Assembly (NCBI GenBank): GCA_965224065.1
Contig: CBDCYF010000005.1
Coordinates: forward strand, 1,240,001-1,304,000
Direction of reading: 5' to 3'
From: JAOTZA01 sp965224065
GTDB taxonomy: Bacteria; Acidobacteriota; Thermoanaerobaculia; Multivoradales; JAHEKO01
Length of the DNA stretch: 64,000 nt
Shown: positions 1-8,502 of the stretch, one piece after another
How the letters are laid out: each line of letters begins with the position of its first letter
How positions within the stretch are numbered: position 1 is the stretch's first letter
The notes under the pieces: generated by a model
Told to the model about the DNA's origin: nothing
The model's database searches: none
The model's input: the letters and a program-made list of their open reading frames with translations, nothing else
Made by a program: the position numbers and the translations under genes

Positions 1-1059
1 ACCCGCCGGGCGGTGGAGGGCTTGCGCTCACGCGGCGCCGAGGTGGTGATCGGCGTCACCCACCTGCTGCTCGACAAGGACATAGAGGTTCTGCGCCGGT
101 TGGGGGACGCCGGGCCCGATCTGGTCTTCGGCGGTCACGAGCACGAGGCGGAACAGGTCGAGGTCAACGGACGGTGGATCCTGAAGGCCGACTCCGAGTC
201 GGTTACCGCCACGGTGGCGACGATCCGACTCCCGGCCGCCGGTCCACACGGCGGCGCCGGCCCCCGGGTCGAATATCGCTACGAAGTGCTCGGCCCCGAA
301 GGGCCCGAGCCCGACCCCGGGCTGCTCGAGCGGGTCGCGGCATGGAACGAGGCCTACAACCTGATCCTCTGCACCGTCGAGTTGGCGCTCGACTGGGGCT
401 GTCTGGAGCAGCAGCTCGGCACGACCCAAACAGAGCTGGTGGCCGAGGAGCTCGCCATCCGCCGGTTCGAGACCTCATTTGGCAACTGGGTGGCCGACCA
501 GGCTCTGGCCCATTTTGCCGACCAGGGCGCCCAGGTCGCGTTTCTCAACTCGGGATCCCTGCGGCTCAACCAGAACCTCGCCGCCGGCAGCGCCATCACT
601 CGGCGACACCTGGAAGAGCTGTTCGCCTATCCCGCCGATCTCCGCTTGCTCGAGATCGACGGCGCCACCCTGGAACAAGTGGTGGCGCACTCGATCAGCG
701 ACTGGAACGGCAACGGCTGGTTTCTGCAGGTCGCCGGCCTGGCGTTCCGGCACCATCCGGAGACCCGGTCGGCCACCGACCTGACGCTGCTCACGCCCGA
801 CGGCCCACAGCCGGTGGCGCGCGATGACTTCATCCGGGTAGTGACGACGGATTTTCTGGTAGAGCCCGCCGGTGGCCAGGACGGCTTCACCATGCTCAAC
901 CGGAGTCAGCAGCGCGCCGAGGGCTCCGATCTCAAGGACATCGTGGTCCGATCTCTGCAGCGCGCGGGCCGGGAGGGAATTGCCCCGGTGGTCGAAGGGC
1001 GCATTTGCAATCCCCAGCGCCCCGGCCCTTGCCTGGTTCCCAAAAAGGGACTGCCTTAA
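1..1059 (+). CDS. 5'-nucleotidase / metallophosphoesterase family protein, 5' end outside the window
   Basis: The frame is open from the first base, so the N-terminus lies upstream. What is visible is the end of a calcineurin-like metallophosphoesterase domain, with the metal-binding GGHEHE motif at about residue 45, followed by a 5'-nucleotidase C-terminal domain (FGNWVADQ, then LNSGSLRLNQ, IDGATLEQVV). Family members hydrolyse nucleotides to nucleosides and are usually periplasmic or surface-attached. The substrate cannot be read here, and UDP-sugars or 2',3'-cyclic nucleotides are alternatives. The stop codon sits inside the left arm of a perfect inverted repeat shared with the converging SDR gene. 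Family assignment is firm; the precise substrate is not. Confidence 0.85.
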   Translation, partial: TRRAVEGLRSRGAEVVIGVTHLLLDKDIEVLRRLGDAGPDLVFGGHEHEAEQVEVNGRWILKADSESVTATVATIRLPAAGPHGGAGPRVEYRYEVLGPEGPEPDPGLLERVAAWNEAYNLILCTVELALDWGCLEQQLGTTQTELVAEELAIRRFETSFGNWVADQALAHFADQGAQVAFLNSGSLRLNQNLAAGSAITRRHLEELFAYPADLRLLEIDGATLEQVVAHSISDWNGNGWFLQVAGLAFRHHPETRSATDLTLLTPDGPQPVARDDFIRVVTTDFLVEPAGGQDGFTMLNRSQQRAEGSDLKDIVVRSLQRAGREGIAPVVEGRICNPQRPGPCLVPKKGLP

Positions 1060-1086
1060 AAAGGGGACCGCCCACGATTTTTAAGG
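1054..1086. terminator. perfect inverted repeat between convergent genes, probable bidirectional terminator
   Basis: A 9-bp arm CCTTAAAAA (1054-1062) pairs perfectly with TTTTTAAGG (1078-1086) across a 15-base centre that can also form a short GGG/CCC stem. The plus-strand nucleotidase stop (1057-1059) and the minus-strand SDR stop (1081-1083) lie symmetrically in the two arms. T-runs fall on the 3' side in both directions, which is the expected layout of a bidirectional intrinsic terminator. Termination itself is inferred. Confidence 0.5.
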
Positions 1087-1758
1087 AACTGTCGCAGGCT
1101 TGCCGTTGTCGGTGGGGCCGAGCCCGAGCAGAAAGGGAACCGCCCGCCGCGCCCAGGCTTCGGGCCGGGGATGGGCGTCGGCGGCCGCGCCCCAGGCGCT
1201 CTGCAGCATGTCGGTGTTGATGACCCCCGGGTTGAGCGCCACCGCCGCCATGCCCTCGGGCAGCTCCTGAGCCAGAGCCGCGGTCATCCCCTCGATCGCC
1301 CACTTGGTGGCGCAATAGGGCGCGACTTGGGGTGAGGTCGACCGCCCCCATCCCGAGCTGAAGTTGACGATCACCCCGCTCTTCCGCTCGATCATCGCGG
1401 GCAGAAAGGCCTTGGAAACCCGAAACACACCCTTGATGTTGACATCGACCATGCGGGAAAACTCGTCGATGTCCACCTCCCAGAGCTCGGCGGGCCGGTT
1501 GATGAGCGCTGCGTTGTTGACCAGTAGATCCGGCGCGCCCAGCTCGGTGAGCGTCTGTTTCGCCCACGGCTCGACCTCGTCCGACGTCACGTCGACGACG
1601 TCAAACCGATGCGGACCGCCCAGCTCGGCGGCGAGCTCGGTGAGGCCTGCTCGATCGCGCCCGCAACCGGCGACGATGTGACCGGCGGCGGCAAAGCCGC
1701 GCGCCATCGCGCGGCCGAGACCGCGGGTGGCTCCGGTAATGACGACCCGCCGGCTCAC
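1081..1758 (-). CDS. short-chain dehydrogenase/reductase (SDR) family oxidoreductase
   Basis: A classical SDR of 225 residues. The Rossmann cofactor motif TGATRGLG is at residues 8-15, the NNA motif at 81-83, the catalytic serine near 134-135 in NFSSGWG, and Y148-x3-K152 in PYCATK. The PGVINTDM segment after the active site is also typical. Members oxidise or reduce alcohols and carbonyls with NAD(P)H; an arginine a few residues after the glycine motif could favour NADPH, but this is weak. The start is GTG at 1758, and it lies 9 bases downstream of the TPM gene on the same strand, so it is probably cotranscribed. The substrate is unknown. Confidence 0.88.
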   Translation of the reverse strand: MSRRVVITGATRGLGRAMARGFAAAGHIVAGCGRDRAGLTELAAELGGPHRFDVVDVTSDEVEPWAKQTLTELGAPDLLVNNAALINRPAELWEVDIDEFSRMVDVNIKGVFRVSKAFLPAMIERKSGVIVNFSSGWGRSTSPQVAPYCATKWAIEGMTAALAQELPEGMAAVALNPGVINTDMLQSAWGAAADAHPRPEAWARRAVPFLLGLGPTDNGKPATVP

Positions 1759-1767
1759 CTGGTCCAG

Positions 1768-2688
1768 TTACCAGCTCCCCGAGGCGCCGCCACCGCCAAA
1801 GCTGCCGCCGCCCCCCGAGAACCCCCCCGAAAAACCGCCGCCGGAGAACCCGCCACCGCCCGAAGTCCAGCCGCCAAAGCCCGGCCGCGACTCCATCCAG
1901 CGCTTGCCGGCGGCGGTCCGGCCAAGCCAGATCTTGAATAACGGAAAGAGAACGATCCAGGCGATCAGGCAGACGATACCGGCCTTGGGATGGAGGATCG
2001 CCCCCGGGAAGGCCGCCCAGAAGGGCATGAGAAAAAAGTACAAAAACCAGCCGCTACAGCCTGAGCTGAAAAGCGCCGACAGGGAAAACGTGCCGATGAC
2101 GCCGAGAAACACGAGCAGCATAAACAACCGGCTGGGTAGAGCCATCTGCTCGAAGTCGGAAGTGGAGGCGCTCGGCGGAGGCACCTCGGCACCCTCGAGC
2201 GTCGCCAGGATGGTGTCGACGCCGTCTTCGATCCCACCTGAGAAATCGCCCTCCTGGAAACGGGGCCTGAGCACATGCCGCAGGATCCGCCCGCTCTCGG
2301 CGTCGGTGAGATCGCCCTCGAGGCCGTAGCCCACTTCGATCCGCATCTTGCGGTCGTTCTTGACCACCAGAAGTAGCACGCCGTCGTCCGCTCCCTCGCG
2401 TCCCAGCGCCCAGGTCTCGGCGACGCGGTGCGAAAACTCCTCGAGCGCATCGCCGGCGAGTGTGTCGATGGTCAGGACGGCAACCTGCGAACCGGTCTGG
2501 GTCTCGAACGACTCGAGCTTCTCGGTGATGCGCGCTTCGCTGGCGTCATCGATCATGCCGGCGTAGTCGTTGACCCGGCCGGAGAGATAGGGCACCTCGA
2601 GAGCGGAGACGCCGGCCGCGACAAAAACGACGGCGGCCAGCGCGACGCCCGCGAGGAACTTGCCCCGGAGGGTTGGCGAGATATCCAC
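1768..2688 (-). CDS. TPM-domain membrane protein with Gly/Ser-rich tail (YgcG-like)
   Basis: After an N-terminal hydrophobic signal or anchor (GKFLAGVALAAVVFVAAGVSA), residues about 35-165 form a TPM domain (VNDYAGMID, then TGSQVAVLTIDTL, LLLVVKNDRKMRIEVGYGLEG). Two or three membrane segments follow, and the C-terminus is a Gly/Ser/Phe-rich repeat. This is the YgcG/TPM architecture of envelope proteins; some TPM domains have been reported as acid phosphatases, but the role here is unknown. I chose GTG at 2688 because it overlaps the upstream TPM gene's TAG by one base (TAGTG), which suggests translational coupling. A longer upstream frame would be out of character with the family. Confidence 0.8.
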   Translation of the reverse strand: MDISPTLRGKFLAGVALAAVVFVAAGVSALEVPYLSGRVNDYAGMIDDASEARITEKLESFETQTGSQVAVLTIDTLAGDALEEFSHRVAETWALGREGADDGVLLLVVKNDRKMRIEVGYGLEGDLTDAESGRILRHVLRPRFQEGDFSGGIEDGVDTILATLEGAEVPPPSASTSDFEQMALPSRLFMLLVFLGVIGTFSLSALFSSGCSGWFLYFFLMPFWAAFPGAILHPKAGIVCLIAWIVLFPLFKIWLGRTAAGKRWMESRPGFGGWTSGGGGFSGGGFSGGFSGGGGSFGGGGASGSW

Positions 2689-3365
2689 TAGCGTTGGCGG
2701 CTCCGCAGCTCGTCCGAGAGCTCGTTCTCGTCCTCGGGCCGGATCTCGACCCCGCGGCGCTCGAGCAGGGTGCCGCATTTCCCGATCGCGGCGATCAACG
2801 CTTCGACTGAACGTTGCTCGCGGATCCCGGCGATGATTCCGTCGACGATCTCCTGCCACTCCTCCGGCTCGACCCGGCGGTTGATCCCCTCATCGCCCAT
2901 CACCACGACACGGTGCTCGAAAAGGGACAAGAAGATCAGGATCCCCGTGCGCTCCTCGGTACGGAAGATCTCTTCTTCCAGGAACGCCACCGCCGCCCGG
3001 CGGCGCGCTCTGCGGTCCAGGATCTCGGCCGAGACCAGCCACCGGCGCAACGGCCCGATGGCCGCCGCCGCCACATAGCCCAGGCCTGCGCCCAGCGCGG
3101 CGGGAATCGCCCAGCTCAACATGCCCCCGGCGAAGGCGGCAAACGGCCCGCCCCAGATGTCAAACGTCCGCAGAACAACCCCCCAAACCAGCGGACCGGC
3201 GAGCGCGCCCAACGCCGCGCCCTTCCAGAGCGCGCCTTCATAGCTGTCGCTGGCCGCCACCACATAGGGCACGATCTCGCCTGAGGTCTTGCCCTCGGCC
3301 GCGTTGACCGCGGCCCGGACCCTCTCTTCCTCCTCCCGGCTGAACAGTCGGTGCAGATCGGACAT
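2688..3365 (-). CDS. TPM-domain integral membrane protein
   Basis: A 225-residue protein with an N-terminal cytosolic piece (EEEERVRAAVNAAEGKTSGE), two strongly hydrophobic segments around residues 48-105, and a TPM-like C-terminal portion (AVAFLEEEIFRTEERTGILIF, then VVVMGDEGINRRV). It pairs with the following YgcG-like gene, with which it overlaps by one base. Two-gene TPM sets are common, often next to lemA, but no lemA is visible here. TACAAT ends 8 bases before the ATG and no good ribosome site is present, so the message may be leaderless. Function is unknown beyond envelope association. Confidence 0.75.
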   Translation of the reverse strand: MSDLHRLFSREEEERVRAAVNAAEGKTSGEIVPYVVAASDSYEGALWKGAALGALAGPLVWGVVLRTFDIWGGPFAAFAGGMLSWAIPAALGAGLGYVAAAAIGPLRRWLVSAEILDRRARRRAAVAFLEEEIFRTEERTGILIFLSLFEHRVVVMGDEGINRRVEPEEWQEIVDGIIAGIREQRSVEALIAAIGKCGTLLERRGVEIRPEDENELSDELRSRQR

Positions 3366-3397
3366 CGCAGGAGATTGTATGTCGAGGCGGCAGATCC

Positions 3398-3549
3398 GAC
3401 GGCCGCCAGAGACGGCGGCCGCTTCAAGCGCATCGCTCCTGCGGTAGGGGCCGGGCTTGCCCCGGCCCGACGGCCGCCAGAGACGGCGGCCGCTTCAAGG
3501 CGTGGACGAGCGCGGAACCGGTTGAAGCGGCCGGCGCCCCTGCCGGCCG
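3398..3549. repeat. dispersed GC-rich palindromic repeat, two direct units plus one inverted arm
   Basis: Two copies of a unit beginning GACGGCCGCCAGAGACGG start at 3398 and 3469 (71-base period). Each carries a palindrome ending GGCGGCCGCTTCAAG. The spacer holds a GGGGCCGGGCTTGCCCC hairpin. At about 3519-3549 there is an inverted copy (GTTGAAGCGGCCGGCG...). The same family recurs as a 73-bp tandem array at 40.6-40.86 kb. It fills most of the 222-base gap before the amidohydrolase. Confidence 0.75.
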
Positions 3550-3587
3550 AGTCTCCTCGTGATAGAACCGACCGCCGAGGTCAAACG

Positions 3588-5318
3588 ATGGCGAACAAGA
3601 AACGGGCAACACCACGCAACTTCGCAACCGCGGCGGTGCTCGTCGGTCTGGCCTTCGCGCCCGTCGCCGTGAACCCGGCGCGGGCCGAGGAAGACAAGCC
3701 CAAGGACGAAAAACCCAAGTCGATCCAGCCGGCGCCGGCGCGCGCCGAGGGCGAGGGACCGTTTCCCCGCCTGATCCTGCGCGGCGGCATCCTGGTGGAC
3801 GGCACGGGCGCGCCGCCGATCGGGCCGGTAGACATCGTCATCCGGGGAAACCGGATCGAGCGGATCAAGACCGTCGGCTTTCCCGGCGTGCCGATCGACC
3901 CCGACCGCCGGCCAGAGGCCGAGGAGGGCGACCGCGAGCTGAGCATCGAAGGCATGTACGTGCTGCCTGGCTTTGTCGACATGCACGGCCACATCGGAGG
4001 CGTCGAGCAGGGCACACCGGCGGAGTACGTCTACAAGCTCTGGATGGGCCACGGCATCACCACCATTCGCGACCCCGCGTCCGGCAACACCATCGACTGG
4101 GTGCTCGACCAGAAGGCCAAAAGCGTCGCCAACGAGATCACCGCTCCGCGGATCGAAGCCTATGTCTCATTCGGGCAGGGGCGCGACGAGCCGTTCACCG
4201 AGCCCGACCAGGCGCGCCAGTGGGTCCGTGAGATGCACCGCAAGGGGGCGGACGGGTTCAAGTTCTTCGGCTACCGCCCCGACATCATGCGGGCGGCCAT
4301 CGAGGAAGCAAACGGGCTCGGGCTGCGCAGCGCCTGCCATCACGCCCAACTCGCCGTCACCCGGGTCAACGTGCTCGACACCGCCCGCTGGGGGCTCACC
4401 ACGATGGAGCACTGGTACGGTTTGCCCGAAGCGCTTTTCGAGGAGCGGGTCGTCCAGGACTACCCCCTCGACTACAACTACCTCGACGAGCAACATCGCT
4501 TCGGGGAGGCCGGGCGTCTCTGGAAGCAGGCCGCGGCCCCGGGAAGCGAGCGCTGGAACGCCGTCATCGATGAGCTGATCGAGCTCGACTTCACGCTCGA
4601 CCCCACACTTACGATCTACGAGGCCAGCCGCGACCTGATGCGCGCGCGTCGCGACGAATGGCACGAGGAGTACACCCTGCCGTCGCTGTGGTCGTTTTTC
4701 CGGCCCAGCCGCAGGGCGCACGGCTCCTACTGGTTTGACTGGACGACCGAGGACGAGATCGAGTGGAAAGCCAACTTCCGCCGCTGGATGACCTTTCTCA
4801 ACGACTACAAGAACCGCGGCGGCCGGGTCACCACCGGCTCGGACTCCGGCTACATCTACAAGATCTACGGTTTTGGCTATATCCGCGAGCTGGAGCTGCT
4901 GCAAGAGGCGGGCTTCCATCCGCTCGAAGTGCTGCGCTCGGCCACGCTGCTGGGCGCCGAGGCCCTGGGGCTCGACGGTGAAATCGGCTCGGTCGAGCCC
5001 GGCAAGCTCGCCGATCTGGTGATCGTCGAAGAGAATCCGATCGCCAACTTCAAAGTGCTCTATGGCACCGGAGCGATCCGGGTGGGGGACGACAATCGCC
5101 CCCAGCGCGTCGGCGGCGTCCGCTGGACGATCAAGGACGGGATCCTCTACGACACAAAGGAGCTCCTGGCCGACGTCCGCCGGATCGTGTCCGAGGCCAA
5201 GCACACCGAAGGCCGCGAGATCCTTCAGCCGGGTCTCGAGCCCGCGGAGTATTTCGCGCCAGTTGAGCCGGTCGGATCGGACGAAGACGGCGAGAGCGCC
5301 GAAGAGCCCGGGGACTAG
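3588..5318 (+). CDS. secreted amidohydrolase family protein
   Basis: The 576-residue product starts at ATG 3588, preceded by GAGG, and has a Sec signal peptide ending near the alanine-rich ARAEE. An upstream in-frame extension runs through repeat DNA and is not used. The amidohydrolase fold shows the metal-binding H133-G-H135 pair in VDMHGHIGG, a possible bridging lysine in GADGFKFFGY, metal-ligand histidines in ACHHAQ and MEHWYG, and the catalytic aspartate in TTGSDSGY. The C-terminus returns to the composite beta domain (EPGKLADLVIV). Members hydrolyse cyclic amides or imidazolone-like bonds and peptides; the substrate is not determinable. The stop overlaps the converging purE stop by CTAG. 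Confidence 0.87.
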   Translation: MANKKRATPRNFATAAVLVGLAFAPVAVNPARAEEDKPKDEKPKSIQPAPARAEGEGPFPRLILRGGILVDGTGAPPIGPVDIVIRGNRIERIKTVGFPGVPIDPDRRPEAEEGDRELSIEGMYVLPGFVDMHGHIGGVEQGTPAEYVYKLWMGHGITTIRDPASGNTIDWVLDQKAKSVANEITAPRIEAYVSFGQGRDEPFTEPDQARQWVREMHRKGADGFKFFGYRPDIMRAAIEEANGLGLRSACHHAQLAVTRVNVLDTARWGLTTMEHWYGLPEALFEERVVQDYPLDYNYLDEQHRFGEAGRLWKQAAAPGSERWNAVIDELIELDFTLDPTLTIYEASRDLMRARRDEWHEEYTLPSLWSFFRPSRRAHGSYWFDWTTEDEIEWKANFRRWMTFLNDYKNRGGRVTTGSDSGYIYKIYGFGYIRELELLQEAGFHPLEVLRSATLLGAEALGLDGEIGSVEPGKLADLVIVEENPIANFKVLYGTGAIRVGDDNRPQRVGGVRWTIKDGILYDTKELLADVRRIVSEAKHTEGREILQPGLEPAEYFAPVEPVGSDEDGESAEEPGD

Positions 5319-5812
5319 CTCGCGGGTGGCGGCTGCCGCGGATCCGGGTCCGCCAGTACCTTTTCGGACCGCTCGCGGCGAAACGCCGCGAGCCGCTCGG
5401 CTAGCTCGGTGTCGGCCAGGGCCAGGATCGCAGCGGCCGCCAGCGCGGCATTGACCGCGCCGGCCTTGCCGATCGCCAGCGTCGGCACCGGGATGCCGGC
5501 CGGCATCTGCACCATCGACAGCAGCGAGTCGAGCCCGTCGAGCTTCGACTCCATCGGTACTCCTAGAACCGGTTTGAGCGTCTTGGCGGCGATCACCCCC
5601 GCCAAGTGTGCCGCGCCACCGGCCGCGGCGACAAACACCTTCGCGCCGCCTTTTTCGGTCGCCGCAACGTAGTCGAACAGCTCATCCGGGGTCCGGTGGG
5701 CCGAGAGGATGCGCACATCGTGGGCAATCCCCAACCGCTCGAGCGTCCGGACCGCGTGCTCCATCACCGGCCAGTCGGAGCGCGAGCCCATGATGACCGC
5801 AACCTCAGTCAT
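5315..5812 (-). CDS. purE: N5-carboxyaminoimidazole ribonucleotide mutase
   Basis: PurE interconverts N5-CAIR and CAIR in de novo purine synthesis. The 165-residue product has the hallmark N-terminal MGSRSDWPVM substrate-binding loop, the catalytic-histidine segment LSAHRTP, the GGAAHLAGV loop, and VLGVPMESKLDGLDSLLS. This is close to the usual bacterial length (about 160). ATG 5812 is chosen because it matches the family N-terminus and overlaps the end of lpxD by 8 bases, which implies coupling. No purK is adjacent; that is not unusual. Confidence 0.96.
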   Translation of the reverse strand: MTEVAVIMGSRSDWPVMEHAVRTLERLGIAHDVRILSAHRTPDELFDYVAATEKGGAKVFVAAAGGAAHLAGVIAAKTLKPVLGVPMESKLDGLDSLLSMVQMPAGIPVPTLAIGKAGAVNAALAAAAILALADTELAERLAAFRRERSEKVLADPDPRQPPPAS

Positions 5813-6845
5813 GATCCGATTCTGCCATCGTTTTCTCCAGCCGGCGCAGGTCGCGCCGCATTTCCGGTAGTTTGCCCAGGAGCGCCTGGATTCGCATCTC
5901 TCGGGTCTTGTCGCGGGCGGGGTTGCCCCACAATGCCGCGCCGGCCGGGACGTCCTTGAACGCCACCGCGGTGCCGCCCAGCACGGCATCCTCGCCGATC
6001 TTCAGGTTATCGGCACAGCCGGCCCGGCCGGCGAAGATCGCCCGGTCGCCCACCACCACCGAGCCCGAGATGCTGACCGTCGGGAAAAGCAGCACATCTT
6101 CGCCGACTCGACAGTTGTGGGCGATGTGACACAGATCCCCCACCTTGGTGCCGCGCCCGATTTCTGTGGCGTCGAGGGTCGCTCGGTCGATCGTGGCCAG
6201 CGCACCGATCTCGACGTCGTCCCCCACAATCACCTCGCCGACCTGGGGTACCTTGTGGTGCCGGCCGTCGGCCTGGAAATAACCGTAACCGTCCGATCCG
6301 ATGACCGTTCCCGCATGGACCACCACCCTGCGCCCCAGGGTCACGTCCTCCATGACGACGACATTGGGATGCAGAACCGAGTCGTCTCCAATCTTCGAGC
6401 GCAGGCCGACAAAGGCGTTGGCGGACAGCACGCTGCGGTCGCCGATCTCAGCATCAGCGGCCACGATCGCTCCGGGCCCCACCACGGCCTCTTCCCCTAC
6501 GCGCGCTGAAGGGTCGACGCAAGCGGTCGGGTGGACGCCCGGCCGCCGGGGGCGCTTGAGATTCGCCACCCATTCCAGCACCCGTGAAAAGGCCGCGACC
6601 GCGTCGGGCACCACCAGTTGATGCGATCTCACGGCCTCAAACGCAACTGGCACCACCAACGCTCCTGCACTGGACTCGCGGGCTCGGACCTCGTAGCTCG
6701 GATCGCGCACGAAGGAGAGCTGGTCGGGCCCCGCCTTTTCGAGCGAAGCAACCGAACGGCACACAAAGCCCCCATCCCCGACAACCTCGCCGACCCCGAG
6801 GACGTCTCGAACTTCTTCCAGGGTTTTTTCCAATCTGCTGGCCAT
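5805..6845 (-). CDS. lpxD: UDP-3-O-acylglucosamine N-acyltransferase
   Basis: LpxD adds the N-linked hydroxyacyl chain in lipid A synthesis, so the cell makes an LPS-type outer membrane. The 346-residue product has the N-terminal uridine-binding domain (about 1-100), a left-handed parallel beta-helix of hexapeptide repeats (about 100-310; GEEAVVGPGAIV, IGDRSVLSANAF, GDDVEIGALATIDRA), and a C-terminal helix (MRRDLRRLEKTM). The catalytic histidine lies in CHIAHNCRVGE. AAGGAG sits upstream of the ATG. The gene is coupled to purE. It is not in an lpxA/fabZ cluster in this window. Confidence 0.95.
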   Translation of the reverse strand: MASRLEKTLEEVRDVLGVGEVVGDGGFVCRSVASLEKAGPDQLSFVRDPSYEVRARESSAGALVVPVAFEAVRSHQLVVPDAVAAFSRVLEWVANLKRPRRPGVHPTACVDPSARVGEEAVVGPGAIVAADAEIGDRSVLSANAFVGLRSKIGDDSVLHPNVVVMEDVTLGRRVVVHAGTVIGSDGYGYFQADGRHHKVPQVGEVIVGDDVEIGALATIDRATLDATEIGRGTKVGDLCHIAHNCRVGEDVLLFPTVSISGSVVVGDRAIFAGRAGCADNLKIGEDAVLGGTAVAFKDVPAGAALWGNPARDKTREMRIQALLGKLPEMRRDLRRLEKTMAESDHD

Positions 6846-6878
6846 GGCTCGAGACTCCTTTGTTCTCTTCCTTTTTTT

Positions 6879-7253
6879 TCAGGGCGTTCTCGGAGAAGCC
6901 GTAGCGTACCGCTTCCAGATCCACCAGTAGACCGCTCCGTTGAACAACAGCACCACCCCACCCAGAGCCAGTTGAGTCGTCCGGGTGAGCCCGGGCGGAT
7001 AGAGGACGGGCACGATGTAGTGCTCGACAAAGCCACTCTCGTAGCCCGCCTCACCAGCCGCCGTCCGCAACCGGTTCTCGAGCGGAGTCAGCGGACAGAC
7101 ACCGCCCACGAGCTCGATCCCGGCGCCCCACAACGCCGCCGGAATGTGGGCCCAGCCGAGCCACCGCCATCTCAGGACCAGCAGGCCGCCCAGCACCACG
7201 AAGACCACAAACGCGAGATGGACCACCAGGACCAGATCGGCAAGCAGCTTCAC
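6879..7253 (-). CDS. DUF2784 family membrane protein
   Basis: A 124-residue protein with about four membrane helices (LLADLVLVVHLAFVVFVVLG, then AALWGAGIELVGGVCPLTPLE, then TTQLALGGVVLLFNGAVYWW). The pattern VHLAFVVF...W...HI..A.WG..IE..GG.CPLTPLE is the DUF2784 signature. Function is unknown. It starts with GTG 15 bases downstream of the zinc-ribbon gene on the same strand. Confidence 0.85.
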   Translation of the reverse strand: MKLLADLVLVVHLAFVVFVVLGGLLVLRWRWLGWAHIPAALWGAGIELVGGVCPLTPLENRLRTAAGEAGYESGFVEHYIVPVLYPPGLTRTTQLALGGVVLLFNGAVYWWIWKRYATASPRTP

Positions 7254-7268
7254 GGTTTGCAGCGCGCG

Positions 7269-7679
7269 CTAGAAATCAAAGAGCTCGTCAAACGCCTTCT
7301 TGGGGTCGTCCCGACCGGAATCGGAGGCAAAACCCTGGACGACCTTGGGCTCGAACTTCTCGCACTGGTTGCGCTTGGCCTTGCTCGAAACCCGCTCCTC
7401 GACCCCGGCGCGACATTCGTTGGGCGCCGAGGTGTCGAACTGGCCGCAGTTCACGCAACTTCGCAGATCCTCGCCGCAGGTCCGGCAGACCGCATCCAGG
7501 GCGACGTCGTCACCGACGTCGGCCTTCGCTCCGCAGCGCGCGCACTGGAAGGATTCGGCTCTCGGCGCCCCGAGCCCCCGCCCGCGCGGTCCCTCTCTCC
7601 GGGACGGTGCCGCCCCCCGCCGCCCCTCGCGGGGCTCCTCTTCCATATAGCCGCGCTGTCTGTATTTCCGCTCGCCCAC
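7269..7679 (-). CDS. putative zinc-ribbon protein
   Basis: A 136-residue protein with a basic, Arg/Gly-rich N-terminus followed by CxxC knuckles: FQCARCGAKA, AVCRTCGEDL and SCVNCGQFD, then isolated cysteines in NECRAG and NQCEKFEP. The C-terminus is acidic (DPKKAFDELFDF). A metal-binding role is likely; a partner or nucleic acid target cannot be assigned. The start is GTG 7679 with TATAAC seven bases upstream and no Shine-Dalgarno, so it is a leaderless candidate. Confidence 0.7.
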   Translation of the reverse strand: MGERKYRQRGYMEEEPREGRRGAAPSRREGPRGRGLGAPRAESFQCARCGAKADVGDDVALDAVCRTCGEDLRSCVNCGQFDTSAPNECRAGVEERVSSKAKRNQCEKFEPKVVQGFASDSGRDDPKKAFDELFDF

Positions 7680-7711
7680 GCTTTTCGTTATAGCAGATCG
7701 ACGGGATCTCG

Positions 7712-8488
7712 GTGTTTGGTGGCCCCAGGCTTTTGTGCTACAAAACTCACCCGAACTGGCAGGATCTGGGGGATCTGCAGAGGGAGATTGACGTCCTGAC
7801 CGACACGTCCGACGAACGCCGCAGGCACAAGCGATACCGGGTTACCGGTGTGCGGGGACAGTTTCTGTTCTCCACCGATGCCAAGGTGATCGACATGAGC
7901 TTGAATGGCATGTCACTCGAGATCGCCAGTCCGCTCAAGGTGGGCCGCGAGTACTCGCTCAAGCTCGATCGCGACAGCGACGGAATCCGCCTCTCGGGCA
8001 CCATCGTCTGGTGCACCCTGGTGCGTACGGCCCGCGACGAGCAAGGCGACATCGTACCGGTCTACAGGGCGGGCATCCACCTCGAGGACGTGTTCTCCGG
8101 CAAGGCCGCCGAGCTGATGGAGTTCATCCAAGAGAACGCAATCATCAGCCTCGAGAAAAGACTCTTTGGCCGCTACAAGGTCGAGCCGGCGCGATCGGCC
8201 GACTTGGGTTTCGAGGCCGAGTTCCAGGTCATCCAGCTCAGCCTCTCCGGGATGCTGGTCGAGACCGAGATTGCTCCCCCGGTCGACAGCCGCTGCCGGA
8301 TGCACATCGAGATCGGCGACATGACGCTCGACACCGACGCGCGAGTGGTGCGGGTGGAGACCATCGAGCGCGAGCCCGAGGGGGGCGGTCCCTCGATCCC
8401 GATGTTCTCGCTGGGTGTCGAGTTCGCCGACCTGACCCCCGACTCCGTAGAGTCGCTCGAAGCCTTTATTCAAGAAGAAGCCGGATAG
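7712..8488 (+). CDS. tandem PilZ-domain protein
   Basis: The first PilZ domain (about residues 35-130) has both c-di-GMP contacts: an RxxxR-type patch in ERRRHKRYR and DMSLNGMSLE matching D-x-S-x-x-G. The second copy (about 150-258) keeps the fold pattern (IQLSLSGMLVETE, then MFSLGVEFADL) but has a weaker RxxxR-like patch (GRYKVEPAR). This suggests one ligand-binding and one degenerate domain. There is no membrane segment or output domain. The GTG start at 7712 is uncertain; a TTG eight codons in is an alternative. It is one of four PilZ-type genes in the window. Confidence 0.85.
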   Translation: MFGGPRLLCYKTHPNWQDLGDLQREIDVLTDTSDERRRHKRYRVTGVRGQFLFSTDAKVIDMSLNGMSLEIASPLKVGREYSLKLDRDSDGIRLSGTIVWCTLVRTARDEQGDIVPVYRAGIHLEDVFSGKAAELMEFIQENAIISLEKRLFGRYKVEPARSADLGFEAEFQVIQLSLSGMLVETEIAPPVDSRCRMHIEIGDMTLDTDARVVRVETIEREPEGGGPSIPMFSLGVEFADLTPDSVESLEAFIQEEAG

Positions 8489-8502
8489 CCGCTCCGCCTC
8501 CG

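Noticed and set aside
3351..3587. N-terminal extension of the amidohydrolase
   Set aside because: It translates palindromic repeat DNA; a signal peptide starts at ATG 3588.
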